NCBI RefSeq assembly: GCF_030272615.1
Contig: NC_081413.1
Span: forward strand, 182,912,951 to 182,976,950
Reading direction: 5' to 3'
DNA: 64,000 nt
Source of the DNA: Cryptomeria japonica
Taxonomy: Eukaryota; Streptophyta; Pinopsida; Cupressales; Cupressaceae
The notes under the pieces are model-generated. The model had not been told where the DNA came from. It made no database searches and saw only the letters and a program-made list of their open reading frames with translations. A program made the position numbers and the translations under genes. This document shows positions 20,437-31,742 of this stretch, piece after piece (position 1 is the stretch's first letter; each line of letters begins with the position of its first letter).

Positions 20437-22220
20437 GCTAACATAGCCGACAAGATCTATTTGGAAGTGATGATGAAGAAGAAGATGATTCTCAAGTTGA
20501 TCTTGAAGGTGAACTAGTAAGTGCACTAGAAGAGCTGCAAAATGTTAGAAATGAATTTATAAACCATAAAAGAATAGTTTATGAGGATTTCAGCTAGTTG
20601 AGAACCTCCCTTAAAAAATCAAACCAAAAGGTTAGTTTATTGACCACTCAACTAGAAGAGGCAAAGAGATTGATTGATGACTTGAAATTAGTCTTGGACT
20701 CCAAGGAAAGTGAAATGGAGATTTTGAGGAAAGAATACAAGATGTTAAAGAATGTTGCTATTGTGGAACAAAACCGATTGGTCAATAGTCTTCAAGAATA
20801 AGAGTTAGCCCTTGCTAATATGAAATTACAAGTAGTTGATGCTAAAAATGTGAATGTGGAATATTGATCAGATCTAGATACCAACAGGTGTAGGGCAAAG
20901 TGTTAGAGCAAGAGGTGGAGACTAAAGAAAAGAAGTATCACATTCTTACAAATGAAGTTGCAAAGCTCACATTACAGCTTGATAAGTGCCAAGATGAGCT
21001 TAAACTAAGAAAGAAATATGATGGTGGCACTGAAGCCTTGGATATAATGTTAAGCCAACAGAAATAGTCCAAGGATGTCAGTGGATTAGGATGTGGTACT
21101 AGCCAATGCTCCACAAGAAAGAAGATCCCTCAAAAGGATATTGAGTTTGTCTCCTCAAATGGAAATGGCAAGGGACAAACCTTTACAATCAGATATGGTC
21201 TGAGAAAAAGGGTTGATCTGACTACAACCGGTGAGAACATAAGGTTGAGGTTGAAGAATGGTGTTGTATGGAGAAACAATGCAGATCTAAAAGGAAGAGG
21301 GAAGCTAGGAGAAGATAGCTTCACCAAAAGAAAGAATATGAGAAGGTAGCCTAAAAGACCTCCCTCCAGTAGAAGACAAAGAAATGTTGTAGCCTGTTAG
21401 TCAAATCAAGTATGGAAGAAGAAGGGAGCTAATTGTATAACTTCTCAGAATGGACAACCTAGAATTTATCCCAGGAGAAGTAGAAATGGAGTTGCCAAAC
21501 CAGTAAGATCACCTCATTATTGGCAGAATAAGTTTGTAAGTAATAAGCCTCCTTTCTCTAGTTATTGTTTTGCATGTAAAGGATATGGCCATAGGGAAGA
21601 AGAATGTAAAGTGAGGTCTAGGAATAGACAAAGTGTTCTTCCTAGGAATAGTAAATTGGGTGGCTATAGATTTCATGAATATGAGCAGAATGTTTCACAA
21701 AGTAGAAACATGCATGTTCCCTTTCTCGGTTATGCTAACAAGAATCCATGTGCTGCTCCTAAAATTATAAATATAATATGTTATAATTGCAATGGATTTG
21801 GCCATACAAGTTATGAATGCATGAAGAAGAATATACATTCATATGGCAGTCGGTGGAACAACCATACTCACTATGAGAGTAGTTACAGGGGATATGAGAA
21901 ACATAAACCTTCTTGGAATAAGAGGAGAAATGTTCCTACACAATCAAGGAATTCAAGGAAATCGGTAACCAGTCACAATGGCATGATCAGAAAAGGAAGA
22001 GCAAATTGGTATGTTGGATGGTTTCCCATTCATTAGATTGGCATGGATGTTGTGTGCTACTACAAAACTACTTCCAGTTATGCTGCAGAATCTGGAAGAG
22101 TGAGGACAATTCAGTAGAAGAAGAAACTAAGACCTAATCCCCAGACTAAAAAGGGGAAGAAAAGTGAGATCAAGTAGGCATGGAGGAAGAAGCAAAAGAA
22201 TAGAACCATGGACTGACATT
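20437..22220 (+). pseudogene. gag-like ORF of element E5, coiled coil and two zinc knuckles
   Basis: The product begins in an acidic stretch (LFGSDDEEEDDSQVDLEGEL) and continues as a long coiled coil (QKVSLLTTQLEEAKRLIDDL ... DSKESEMEILRKEYKML). A basic region follows, then two CCHC knuckles, CFACKGYGHREEEC (near 21570) and CYNCNGFGHTSYEC (near 21780), both with all ligands present. Stops and frame changes interrupt the middle. The layout (coiled coil plus zinc knuckles) is that of Sirevirus-type gag and of the E6/E7 ORF1. No protease, integrase or RT follows; the sequence passes directly into the polypurine-rich 3' region. Confidence 0.75.
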
Positions 22221-23371
22221 ATGAATTCAATGCAAAAATGATATCTACTATGGCTTAAAGGAGATGCACGACTCAGGGGGAGTTACATATTGACTAGATC
22301 ACTCACCCCTTAGTTGAAAGGGACAAAGGAGATGAACAAGCTACTGCCGGTAAGAGGAAGAAAATGAGATGGAAGTGTGTGTGTAGTTATTGCCTTGACT
22401 ATATAGGGGAGATGGTTTACTGCTACAGGTGAAATGAATGGTAGCAGAGGTACTTGGGACCAGAAGATAGAGGTTAAGAGGTAAGTGTCCCAGTAGAGAT
22501 AGTATACCAGTATAGGACATTGGTATGTGCAACATGTTACCAACATGAATGTTAATCAGTGTTGCGGGTTATGTAAGTCAATGAGTTGAGGGATCATTAC
22601 AGTAACTCTGGTAGCCTAGATGGATGAGGTTATGTCTCAGGTGATATTGGAAAGGACCTTAATGACATGTATTGGTCTGGTAGATGACCTTATGTGCATA
22701 CTTCTTTTTGGGTCAACTAGTTGGATATGTGACCTATAGTTGGCATTGTAGTCATGATGGTGGACATCACAGGTATAGATGTCAGTCTCAGTTTAGGACA
22801 TGACTAAATGGATGAAGATCAAAGGTATGTGTTTCAGGGGGAGTTTAGGGCCATATTTTCTTATTAATATCAAACATGTTGAACTCAGTAGTAGATCCGA
22901 TAGATGTTTGACAACACAAGTGTGTTTGTGACTTTTGTATGTCTGTATTCAATTTGTCTATCTATCGAAGTCACCATCTGTTGTCCCGGTGAAGAAAAGA
23001 ATAGGAAGAAGATGTGCCTATCATCAGGTGAAAGGAAGAAGAATTTGGTTAACTAGTAGATCTACCTGCACAAAAGAGATATGTGATTTTAATAGTACAA
23101 ACACATTTAATTCCTATCAACATTATCATCAACAATTGGTAGTGTTTAAGCAAATAAAGGTCAAAGAGGGAGAGATAAAGCTAAAAGTAGTATGATTTGT
23201 ATCAGACCAAGGTTCCCTATATGTTGCTCAAGAGGGTGATGTAGCATAATCTAACAACGTGGAGAGAAAAATCCTGTAGTGAGAACCTTTTCCATTGTTG
23301 TCAAAGGGGGAGAAAGATACTATAGTACACCAGATACTACATGTGTTGACATCAATTCCAAAGGGGAAGAT
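22221..23371 (+). promoter_or_regulatory. 3' non-coding region of E5 with four polypurine tracts
   Basis: Tracts lie at 22271-22282 (actcagggggag), 22831-22843 (gtttcagggggag), 23301-23316 (tcaaagggggagaaag) and, at the LTR, 23359-23370 (ccaaaggggaaga). No pol coding sequence was recognised over this kilobase; it may have been deleted or never present. Confidence 0.65.
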
Positions 23372-25497
23372 TATTGGTATTGTGTTGTCATTGATTTCAA
23401 GCAGTATAGAAGTATGCAACCAGTATGATAGATTGTTGGTACTGGTATAGAAAGATAACCAGTATAAAAGAAGAGTTGATGTGTTTTCATTGGTGACCAT
23501 CATCATGTAGAACAATGTAAACAGGTATGTACTAGTATGCTAGAGGTGTAGTAAAGTGACTAGCGAGAAAAAGGTTGTTGTCATAGTGATACTTACAACA
23601 AGAATGAAGAGATTGCATGATGGGTTTTTGATTGTGATGAAGAGGTGGAATGTTACTTGAATCACATCAACATCAGAGGTGAAGTATGAGCAGGCCACCA
23701 GATTGGTAGTGTAAGGTCAACTATCAGGACTCCCACCGGATGAAGATGCTATCATAGGCTACGTGATAAGTTAAAAGAGGGTGTTGGCTCTATCAGTAAG
23801 GGTGACATATTCCAACTAGAAGTTGTATCCTCTCCTTTGTGAAGTCACACTTATATCGGAAGAATGATTCCCTGAGATAGGCAGGTGAGTGAATGTAGAG
23901 ATCGAATGAGCAAGTGGAAGATGATGAAGTCCCGGGGCATAAGATTAGAGATACACATTGGATTAGCATGTGAGGAAAATGTGTGCTACCAGGACAAAGA
24001 AGGAGAGTTGAATTGATGAGTTTCCCATCTTGGCAAACTAATAGAGAAGAGACCCAGTCAGGAGAAGATGAGGTATGCAGTTGCAATCATGAAGTTACCA
24101 TTATGCAGATGATGTGTTGTGTTGCCATAGGTGTAGAGCATTGGAGCATGATGACATGGAGTCATCTAGGTGATCACCGGTATGCAGTAGAGTGAACATA
24201 ATAAGAAGTGAAAAGGCCTTCATTAATGAAGGAACACATGATGAGTTACTCTTGTTAGCTACTGAGGTCCGGCATGTTTGATGACCAGGGAAAACGTGAT
24301 ATATTGACAGGACCTAGAAGACATTGGCAGGAAGGATAACTGACAAGGTGATTTGTGCCAATAAGGTTAGTGAACTAGTTATGTGTGTGGCCGGTGACTA
24401 AGTCTGAATTGACATAAACAGTGTGCTAAGGTGGATGTCGACAATGATGCCACACGGAGCTGAGGTCGGTGATGTCTGGTGCCAGAGAGGTAGTTGTGGT
24501 TGGTCGACATTAAATGTTGACCATGATAATCATGGGGGTGTTGTAGGGTTTATGGCTTGATGAATGATGAATGACAAAAGAAGGTCAGATATTTTCTTCC
24601 ATTGTGTTCAAGGCACAAAATTATCTTGCAGAATGACCTTGAGAAGGAAACAATTGGATCATAAATGTGTCAACTATTTTTGAGGTTGAAGAATAGGGTT
24701 GGATTTGCTATTTTTAGAAAATATGCATTGGATGATGGAAAACATGTACAGATGCATTCCTCCAATGTAGGTGATCGATCCAAGACAGATTGGATCAGAT
24801 TTGATGAAGATTTGATCGGTCGAAGAGGAAACCCTAACTGCCTGAATTTCAATTGGTTTTTGGTGGGAAAATCTGGCTATATGTATGCGAGCCAAAGATA
24901 TTGTTTGTTGCTACTGAAGGAGAGAGTATGGTAGGTGCATGTAAGATAAATTAGTCAAGTGGTCATCAAGGAGATATAGAAGAGTTTGAGTGTGAGGGAG
25001 AACTAGGTTGAAGTGGTCAACTGACAATGACCATACCGATAGAGAAGAAGTGAAGGAAGTTGCAGAGAAGGTAGACAAAGAACTGACAAAGTGTATTACT
25101 GGTGAAGAGCAGCAAAGTAGTGAAGAGAAGAGGCAACCAGAAGAGAGAACTGACAGTGAACTGAACAAGAGATCCAATAAAGAGATTTGAAGAAGTGTTA
25201 CAAAATCCATTTGTAACAAGGCTATTAACTTGTAAATGAATATGTTTTGTATTTACTAAGTTGGAGCTCGATGAAGAGGTTGTAGCTCCTTTGGTTGGTG
25301 CCCTAATTCAGGGGTTAGTGCTCCTTGGGTTGGTGCTCCTTGGGTTGAGAGATTCATTGTGAGGCTAGATTGGAGCAGTAGTCTCCAATAGTATTTCTCA
25401 CCAAGGTTTTTCCCATCTTGGGTTTTCCACGTATATGTTGGTGTTATGTGACATCCCTTTTGTTTGTGTTTGCATGTGTGGTGTGTTGGGACCTATA
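23372..25497 (+). mobile_element. 3' LTR of E5, about 2.1 kb
   Basis: The LTR begins TATTGGTATTGTG (one base off the TGTTGG start) directly after the polypurine tract. R/U5 carries ctcaccaaggtttttcccat and gggttttccacgt at 25399-25445. The right end is taken at 'gggaccta' near 25497, which resembles the ggacctaaca ends of E2 and E9 but has lost the final bases. The small ORFs inside have no support. Confidence 0.6.
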
Positions 25498-25899
25498 AAA
25501 TTTTCTTAGTTTGAAAGGAACATTTTAAATTATGCCATGTACTTTCAGTATGTCACCTAATGAATCAGCCTGAATCGCCTAGTTTGAAGGCATGAAAAAT
25601 GGAGCTAGCAATCCTCCCCTCACGTGCTTGTGAAACATGGGAAGCAAAGAAGCTTTCAGCAAAAGCAATCGGCCTATGTAAAGCTTTTTTACTTGGGCGC
25701 CAAATTGGGTTTACAAAGGAAACAAACTTTCAAGGAGAAGCATTTATCCCACATTGGCAGTACAGAGGGAGTTTTAATATTTAAAAGCAAAGCTGCATAT
25801 ATCCTTAGTGTCAAAGATAATGGGCTTTTGATAGGGAGCCACTCAACGATCTGGTGGGGCCCCCGTGTGCATCTCAAAGCACCCAAATTTTGCAGTAGA
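25498..25899. other. Unassigned stretch after E5
   Basis: No gene is seen. Overlapping ORFs of 61 and 95 codons (25599-25911) have no recognisable motif. The sequence becomes GC-richer toward the repeat region that follows. Confidence 0.35.
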
Positions 25900-27125
25900 A
25901 GGGCAAATTAACTAGAAGCAAGTTGTAGATGATCCAACAACCGTCGCTATGCCTCAACATAAAGGTGTGTGATGGTTAGTCCTTGTGACATGGTGACAAA
26001 CCACTAGCGATGAACTATGGTCAGAAGTTAATGCAAGTAGTTAAGGTAGATGGTTATGAAGAACTTCATTCCAGCGGTTAGTGGGGCCATGCTAAGGTGT
26101 CAGGACAAGGACCCTAGAGCCAATCAAGATATTCCATGTGGCAGAGCGTAGAAGAAGAACCAAAGCGGGCCCAAGTCTAGTGGCAGGTCCAAGTGGTGGC
26201 CAGCTGGATGCACAAACAAACCAAAGAGTGACTTATCGAAAAGACCTTGGCCTCGATGGATCTCTAAAAGGATTCACCAAAAGAATTAGTTCCATCGACA
26301 TAAGGTACATCGAAGAAATCAGAACTGATCCCACTGATAAAATAAAAGGTATCGATGAGACATGTGAACAACTCACCTTGGGAGGAAGTTTGGCCAAAAG
26401 AATAATATCAAACAAGCCAACAGAACCAAAGACATGTGGCGGGTCCAAGTGGTAGGATGGGTGGATCCATAGGCGAACTAGTGGCTGACAAATGTTAACA
26501 CGCGGTAGAAGGGAGTAGATCAGCCAAGTTAAAGGTTGGGTAGATCAAGGAAGATCGGAGGGTGATGTGAATGATCTAATGGTGGTCGCTATATTGCAAT
26601 GGAAAGAGGCTTGCCAATTATCCCCTGCAACTTGGTGACAAAGCACGTGCAAAAAAGGGTGAGCGGTTCAGGTGTTAAGGATCGTGCAGGTTTGAGCTGA
26701 TCTAACGGTTGTCACTATACCGCGAGATGAAGGAGATTGCCAGTTATCCCCCACAACATAGCGACTGGTGAGGTGGTAGGTCCAAGTGGCGAGTAGGTGG
26801 ATCCAAAGGTGAATCATAGGGTGACACGTGGCCTACCCGCTAGAAGAGAGAGTAGCCTAGGCGAATTAATGGGTGCACAAGTCATGGAAGATCTGACAGT
26901 CAGATGGATGATCCAATGGTGGTCGCTATGTCATGATGGAAAGTAGCTCGATGGCTAATCGGTGTGACTTGGCAACCAAATGGTGGGACCCTGTAGGAGA
27001 GCAATTCAAAATAGAAGACAAAGAAGAGACAAGGAAGTGGTGGGTCTGGTCGTGCTCAGGTGGTAGGACAAGTGGAGTCCAAAGGGACTCATGAGCCAAT
27101 CCAGAGGTGACATGTGACAAAGATC
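25900..27125. repeat. GC-rich degenerate tandem repeat, locus R1
   Basis: Recurring words are 'gatccaaYggtKgtcgctat' (near 25945, 26575, 26701, 26912), 'ttatcccccRcaac', 'tggtgacaaagcacgtg', 'caagtggtgggtcc' types and 'ctagagccaatca'. Unit length is irregular, about 130 to 330 bases. The same words in the same order occur at 55490-56230. No ORF crosses the array convincingly. The function is unknown: it could be an internal array of an unrecognised LTR element or a satellite-like repeat. Confidence 0.65.
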
Positions 27126-28346
27126 TGTGTGGGAAATTCAAAGTTTAAAATATAGTTTCAGACTATAGTAAAAAGGCATAAATTTAAATGATTGAGCCCA
27201 TCCGAGAGATTGATGGCTGAGGGATTATTTTTGCCTGAAAATATAAGTATTATATATCGATGGAAATCTCTAAAAATGAGGAATCCATTTCTACAGTCAA
27301 GTGTAACACACTGCAAATATTTTTGGGGCAGTTACCTTGAAATCTCATAATTTATTTTTCAGTCTAAAAGAGAAAATATTCTACAGGCCAAGTGTGTGAG
27401 CAGTTAATGCAAAAGGATTTGGCAGTTGCCATTGTAAGAGATGAAATCTTGAATTCTCAGCTCTTCCTTCTTTTTGTTTGGTCTTCTCATTTTGGAAGGG
27501 TTCCAAATTTTTGTGAGCAAGGCTCCTTAATCTTGGTTTCCAATTCTGAGTTTTTCCATGTTTGTAATATAATGTCTTTTTTCAAGGAATGGAGTATATC
27601 TTCTTGTTGTAAGTGTTTTTGTTGTAGGTTCTTATGTATGTAAGGCGTGCATAAATTCACACAAAGTTGTCTCTGATTGTATATTTCTTTGTTACAAATT
27701 AAATCCTCAAGGAGGCTGGAGTTTGTCAATCTCAAGGAGATTATTGTGGTTGTTTGCAGGCATTCTTTAAGAAAGAATTTAAACTCTGTAATCAATCATA
27801 GATAATGGGATATATTTTCAAGATTTGATGATTTTGTGAGTGAGCTAAGTAATGCATTTTTGTAAGGCACTAATGCAGGGATATTTAATGATGAAGGTGG
27901 ACTTGTAAGGGAGGTTTTCATTTATAGTTTGATGTATGACTCTATGCCCTTGGATAAGGCATTGGTCTTGCAAATTCTGGGGGTTCTCAGAGATTTTTTA
28001 AAATCAAATATCCATTTACATTTATGTTTGTAGGTTTAGTTTGTTCCACCTATGTCATGCTCCAATATAGTTGAGATGTCAATGTAGATCTGGCCCATCT
28101 GCAGTAACCTCCTTGTTGTTGAGCCTTTTGAGATTCATCTACTTTTGTTGATGCCAGATGTCTGTAACTGGTTGTATTTTATGCATCAAAAGGGTGTCCC
28201 CCCTAGGTCTAGCAGAACCTAAAGTGTAGGAGGATCATTAGGATCCTATGTTATGTTTTCCAAGCCCTCAAGCTTTTCATTGATTGAGATTGGCTAATTC
28301 ATAGATAGATTGCAGGTGAACTTGGATTTCTCTTTTTTCAGAACAA
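27126..28346. other. Unassigned AT-rich stretch, possible LTR remnants
   Basis: No gene is recognised. About 45 bases at 28190-28236 match the E3 LTR (15070-15115) in opposite orientation (shared words cctaca/ctttaggt, gctagacctagg), so a relic of an E3-type LTR is likely here. The rest shows T-rich and polypurine words but no clear borders. Confidence 0.4.
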
Positions 28347-29405
28347 TACCACTAGATGAAAATAAATAAGAGTAAAGTGCAAAAACTAAATGCAAACAAG
28401 CAAAAAAACCATAACATCAAAATATTTGTGAGGAAACCCAGAAAGGGAAAAACCATAGTGGGATTGAGACCCATAATATTATAATACTGTGATCAGGAGT
28501 ATAATAATATTAAAAGAGGGGAATGCATATGCATTTAGGCACAATGCATATAGCTCACTTCTCAATTACAAAAGACGGCTACAACCTTAGACGACTCGAT
28601 ATCCTACAAATGATTTACAATGATAACAAGAATATCTGAACTCATGAGTAGCATCTACAAATGCCAAAATGCAGTTTTGGTTAGGCACAAAGTGACTACC
28701 TTCATTGTTCTATCTCACTGCTCTATTCTTCTCTACTCTATCATATACCAGAGCACCAATCCAAAGATAGCACATGTGAAACCATGCACCAGCACTCATA
28801 CATTCTTCACACACTCACATCTATACATAAAATTCTCAAATCAATCGGTCTTATATATCTGTACCATCAAATTAAATCAAATCCATGTCGGCCTAAAAAC
28901 TGCATAACACACAACATGAAATGTGTAACAATAATTCAGCTCAATTTGATTAAAAATACATATGTGGACCTAAAAAATATGATAATAGGCTTCAAACATG
29001 TCGACTCAACCACCTCAAACTCAAAACCAATCACCGAAATCATCCCAAAGATTCTGCATAACACATTACACCAAAATAACTTTGTTTTTTCTGAAATACT
29101 AGATAGCGGATCTTCTAACTTGCATGAGAATCAATATTGGAGACTAGGATGACAAAACATGTTGTCTCAAACATCCAATCAACTAAATCTTCCACCACAA
29201 CCAAAATTGATTTATGCTCAATGTACTCATACGCTGCCGCATATTGTATTCCACCTTCCAGACTTAAGAAAAATGAATATCAAAAATTATGGTAGATCAA
29301 TTCTGCATATATCAAATGTGATCTCTATTCTAAGTTTCCATTAATGACAACCCCAAAGCATTCCTCATGCACTTAACTCAACCAATACAATGTCTCTTGC
29401 CAAGA
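28347..29405 (-). mobile_element. 3' LTR of E6, end missing
   Basis: This is homologous to 41086-42127 along its length. The LTR start on the minus strand has TCTTGGCAAGAGACA in place of TGTTGGCAAGAGACA. The distal ~90 bases present in the other LTR are missing at 28347. It contains the R/U5 words 'aggaaacccagaaagggaaa' in reverse orientation. Confidence 0.8.
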
Positions 29406-29420
29406 ATCTCCCCCTTTGGC
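29406..29420 (-). promoter_or_regulatory. Polypurine tract of E6
   Basis: The minus strand reads ATGCCAAAGGGGGAGAT directly before the LTR. The upstream context (GCCATCAATGCC) is nearly identical to that of E2 and E7. Confidence 0.85.
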
Positions 29421-29447
29421 ATTGATGGCAACACTTGATGAAAAATG

Positions 29448-30282
29448 TGTTGGCATTCTACACTCTTTTAAGAATAGTTGATGTTGTCATTGATGGCAAC
29501 CAACTGGCAAGTGACCAACAATTGGTTTCTACATGTCTGACATCACAAAATTCATACACTGGTAGACATCGGCACCAACAGGCACTTCACCAACATTCAG
29601 ATTACATCGGCAACAAGCACAACGACACTCCAGCCGACATGGGATAAAGTTTTGTTTATATGAATTGTTATGTAAATGTAATTATCTTTTGTAAGTAGAC
29701 ATGGTATATTGTAAAAGACTCATATATGTATGAGATCTTATAGGTCATTTTGATAAGAGAGAGATGGGAGTTGTATGAGAGATATGTGTAAGAGGAGACA
29801 ATTTTATTCTATAAGGTGATATAGTTGACAACGAAGGTTTTGGTTATTGACTGAGCTTAAGCCGGTACTAAACCTGGCATTAGAGATGATGTTTTGAGTA
29901 GTACATTGTATTGGATTTGATAATCCACTTTTATAGTCAGTGTGATTCTTTATGGAGCAATGAGCTCTAGGCTGTTGGCCTCCTTGCATGTGCAGGCCCC
30001 TTATTGTAAGTATTATTTATTCATTGGCCAGTGAGTAAATATTGTTGGTCACAAATCCCATTGAGGTTTTTCCCACATCGGGTTTCCTCATTAAATATCT
30101 TGTGTTATGGTGTGTTTCTATGTTGTCTCTATTATTTCTATTTACTACATTAATTCTTATTTACCGGTACACTATTTTGGGATGAAAAGTTATAAATAAT
30201 TTTAAATATTATGTACACATGTTAGACACTGATTCACCCCCCCCCCCTCTCAGTGTCTTTGGGACTGTCATTGAATCTAACA
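29448..30282 (+). mobile_element. 5' LTR of E7
   Basis: The LTR is 835 bases, begins TGTTGGCATTC and ends GAATCTAACA. A run of C residues and 'ctctcagtgtctttggga' precede the end, as in the E2 family. The R/U5 motif (gaggtttttccca, gggtttcctc) is near 30062-30090. Confidence 0.9.
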
Positions 30283-30284
30283 AT

Positions 30285-30296
30285 TGGTATCAGAGC
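30285..30296 (+). promoter_or_regulatory. Primer binding site of E7 (tRNA-Met)
   Basis: A perfect TGGTATCAGAGC lies two bases after the LTR end. It is identical to the sites of E2 and E9. Confidence 0.95.
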
Positions 30297-30338
30297 CTGG
30301 TCCTTTATTTTCAAAAGCCTAATAGCTTGAGGGAGATT

Positions 30339-31441
30339 ATGACACCAGTATAAAGGGAGAACTTAAGAAAACAGTTGGAAGGAGCTCTTGAAGATTTTGA
30401 TGAAGAAAAATTGAAGAATATCAAACTTGAAGATGATCTGAGAAATGCTAAGGAATTCATTAAAGGACTTTAGGAGAACTTTGTTATAGCACAAAATAAG
30501 AGAAAGGAACTTCATGAGAAGATGAAAAATGATGATGATGAAAAGGAAACCCTTAGAGACATTGCAAATAAGCTGAGACAAGAAAATAGTAATATGAAGA
30601 ATGAAATGCAAGATATGACTATGAGGTTATGTAAGGATATTGAAGATGGAAATAAGAATGAAGAAGATTTGACTAGGAGACTTAATGATGCTGGAAATGA
30701 AAATCTGAGACTTGGTCATGAAAATGATATGCTAAAGATAGATCTAATTCACATGCAACATGATAAAGTTGAGCTTGTGAGACAAGTTGGAATTCTGGAA
30801 AATGAGTTGGCTACTGCAAATAAACACAAAGACAAATTCAAGAAAAGTTCAGAAGAACTTGATGACATGCTTAAAAGATGAAAACCCGATGGAGATACAA
30901 ATGGACTTGGATTTAAACATGGAGAAATTTTTGGTACTGCAAACAATCAAGATTAGAACAAACCAGTAAGACAACCTAATGCTTATAAATTTAACGGGAA
31001 ATGTTTTAATTGCAACAAATATGGTCATAGAGCAAATTAGTATAGATTTAGTAATAATCAAAATTCAAACTCACCCACCAGTCAATGTTCCAAATGCAAC
31101 AAAATCGGTCATAATTCATAAAATTGCAGAATGAATGTGAAATGCTATGTTTGTGGAAGATTTGGGCATTTATCTAATCAATGCAGATCACAAACCAGTC
31201 AAGGATATGGAAAGGCTATTCAGAGGAATAATGTAACTTGTTATGCATGCAACAATATTGGACATAGTGCAAAATTATGTAGAAGAAATAATGCACTGGC
31301 AAACAACAAAGGACCTAGTTTGAAGGGCAAAGAAAAGGTAGATGAAGTAAAGGAAGAATTTTGAAAACAATGGATTAAGAAGAGTGATCAGAAAACTGAT
31401 GAAACTATCTCTACACTGGTAGGAGATTCTTCATCTAACTG
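30339..31441 (+). pseudogene. ORF1 of E7: coiled coil plus four zinc knuckles (gag-like)
   Basis: All of it lies in one frame from the ATG at 30339. The first ~180 codons form a long coiled coil (MKNDDDEKETLRDIANKLRQ, NENLRLGHENDMLKIDLIHM, ILENELATANKHKDKFKKSS). Four knuckle sites follow: CFNCNKYGHRAN-stop, CSKCNKIGHNS-stop-NC, CYVCGRFGHLSNQC and CYACNNIGHSAKLC; the last two are intact. In-frame stops occur early (codon 5), in the coil, after LDDMLKR and in the knuckle zone. There are no frameshifts, so the frame is easy to follow. E6 carries a clear homologue. The presumed role is RNA packaging, as in Sirevirus gag. Confidence 0.85.
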
Positions 31442-31742
31442 AGGAATAATCCTTAAGGGGCATTGCAGCAAGTTGAAGATCATACATTCTACCCTCGATT
31501 GATGGTGAGAAGATACATTTCTTCTTTACCGATAGGTGTGTTAAGTTTTCACTTAACCGACAAGAATTTAATGTAGTTTTTAAAAACCTTTTTGGCTATA
31601 AAGCACTTGGAAACCCTTATTTTGAACTCATCGAGCATTCAAACGATCAGAGAGTGCAAAATTAAGCAAAGGAATTCCAAGGCGAAGCTGTGAAGTGATT
31701 TTCAAGCATTCAGAATTTCAATTTAGAGGTATTTTATTTGAA

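Noticed and set aside
24665-25219. Small ORFs within the E5 LTR
   Set aside because: Overlapping on both strands, no motif and no homologue in the window; LTR sequence explains them.
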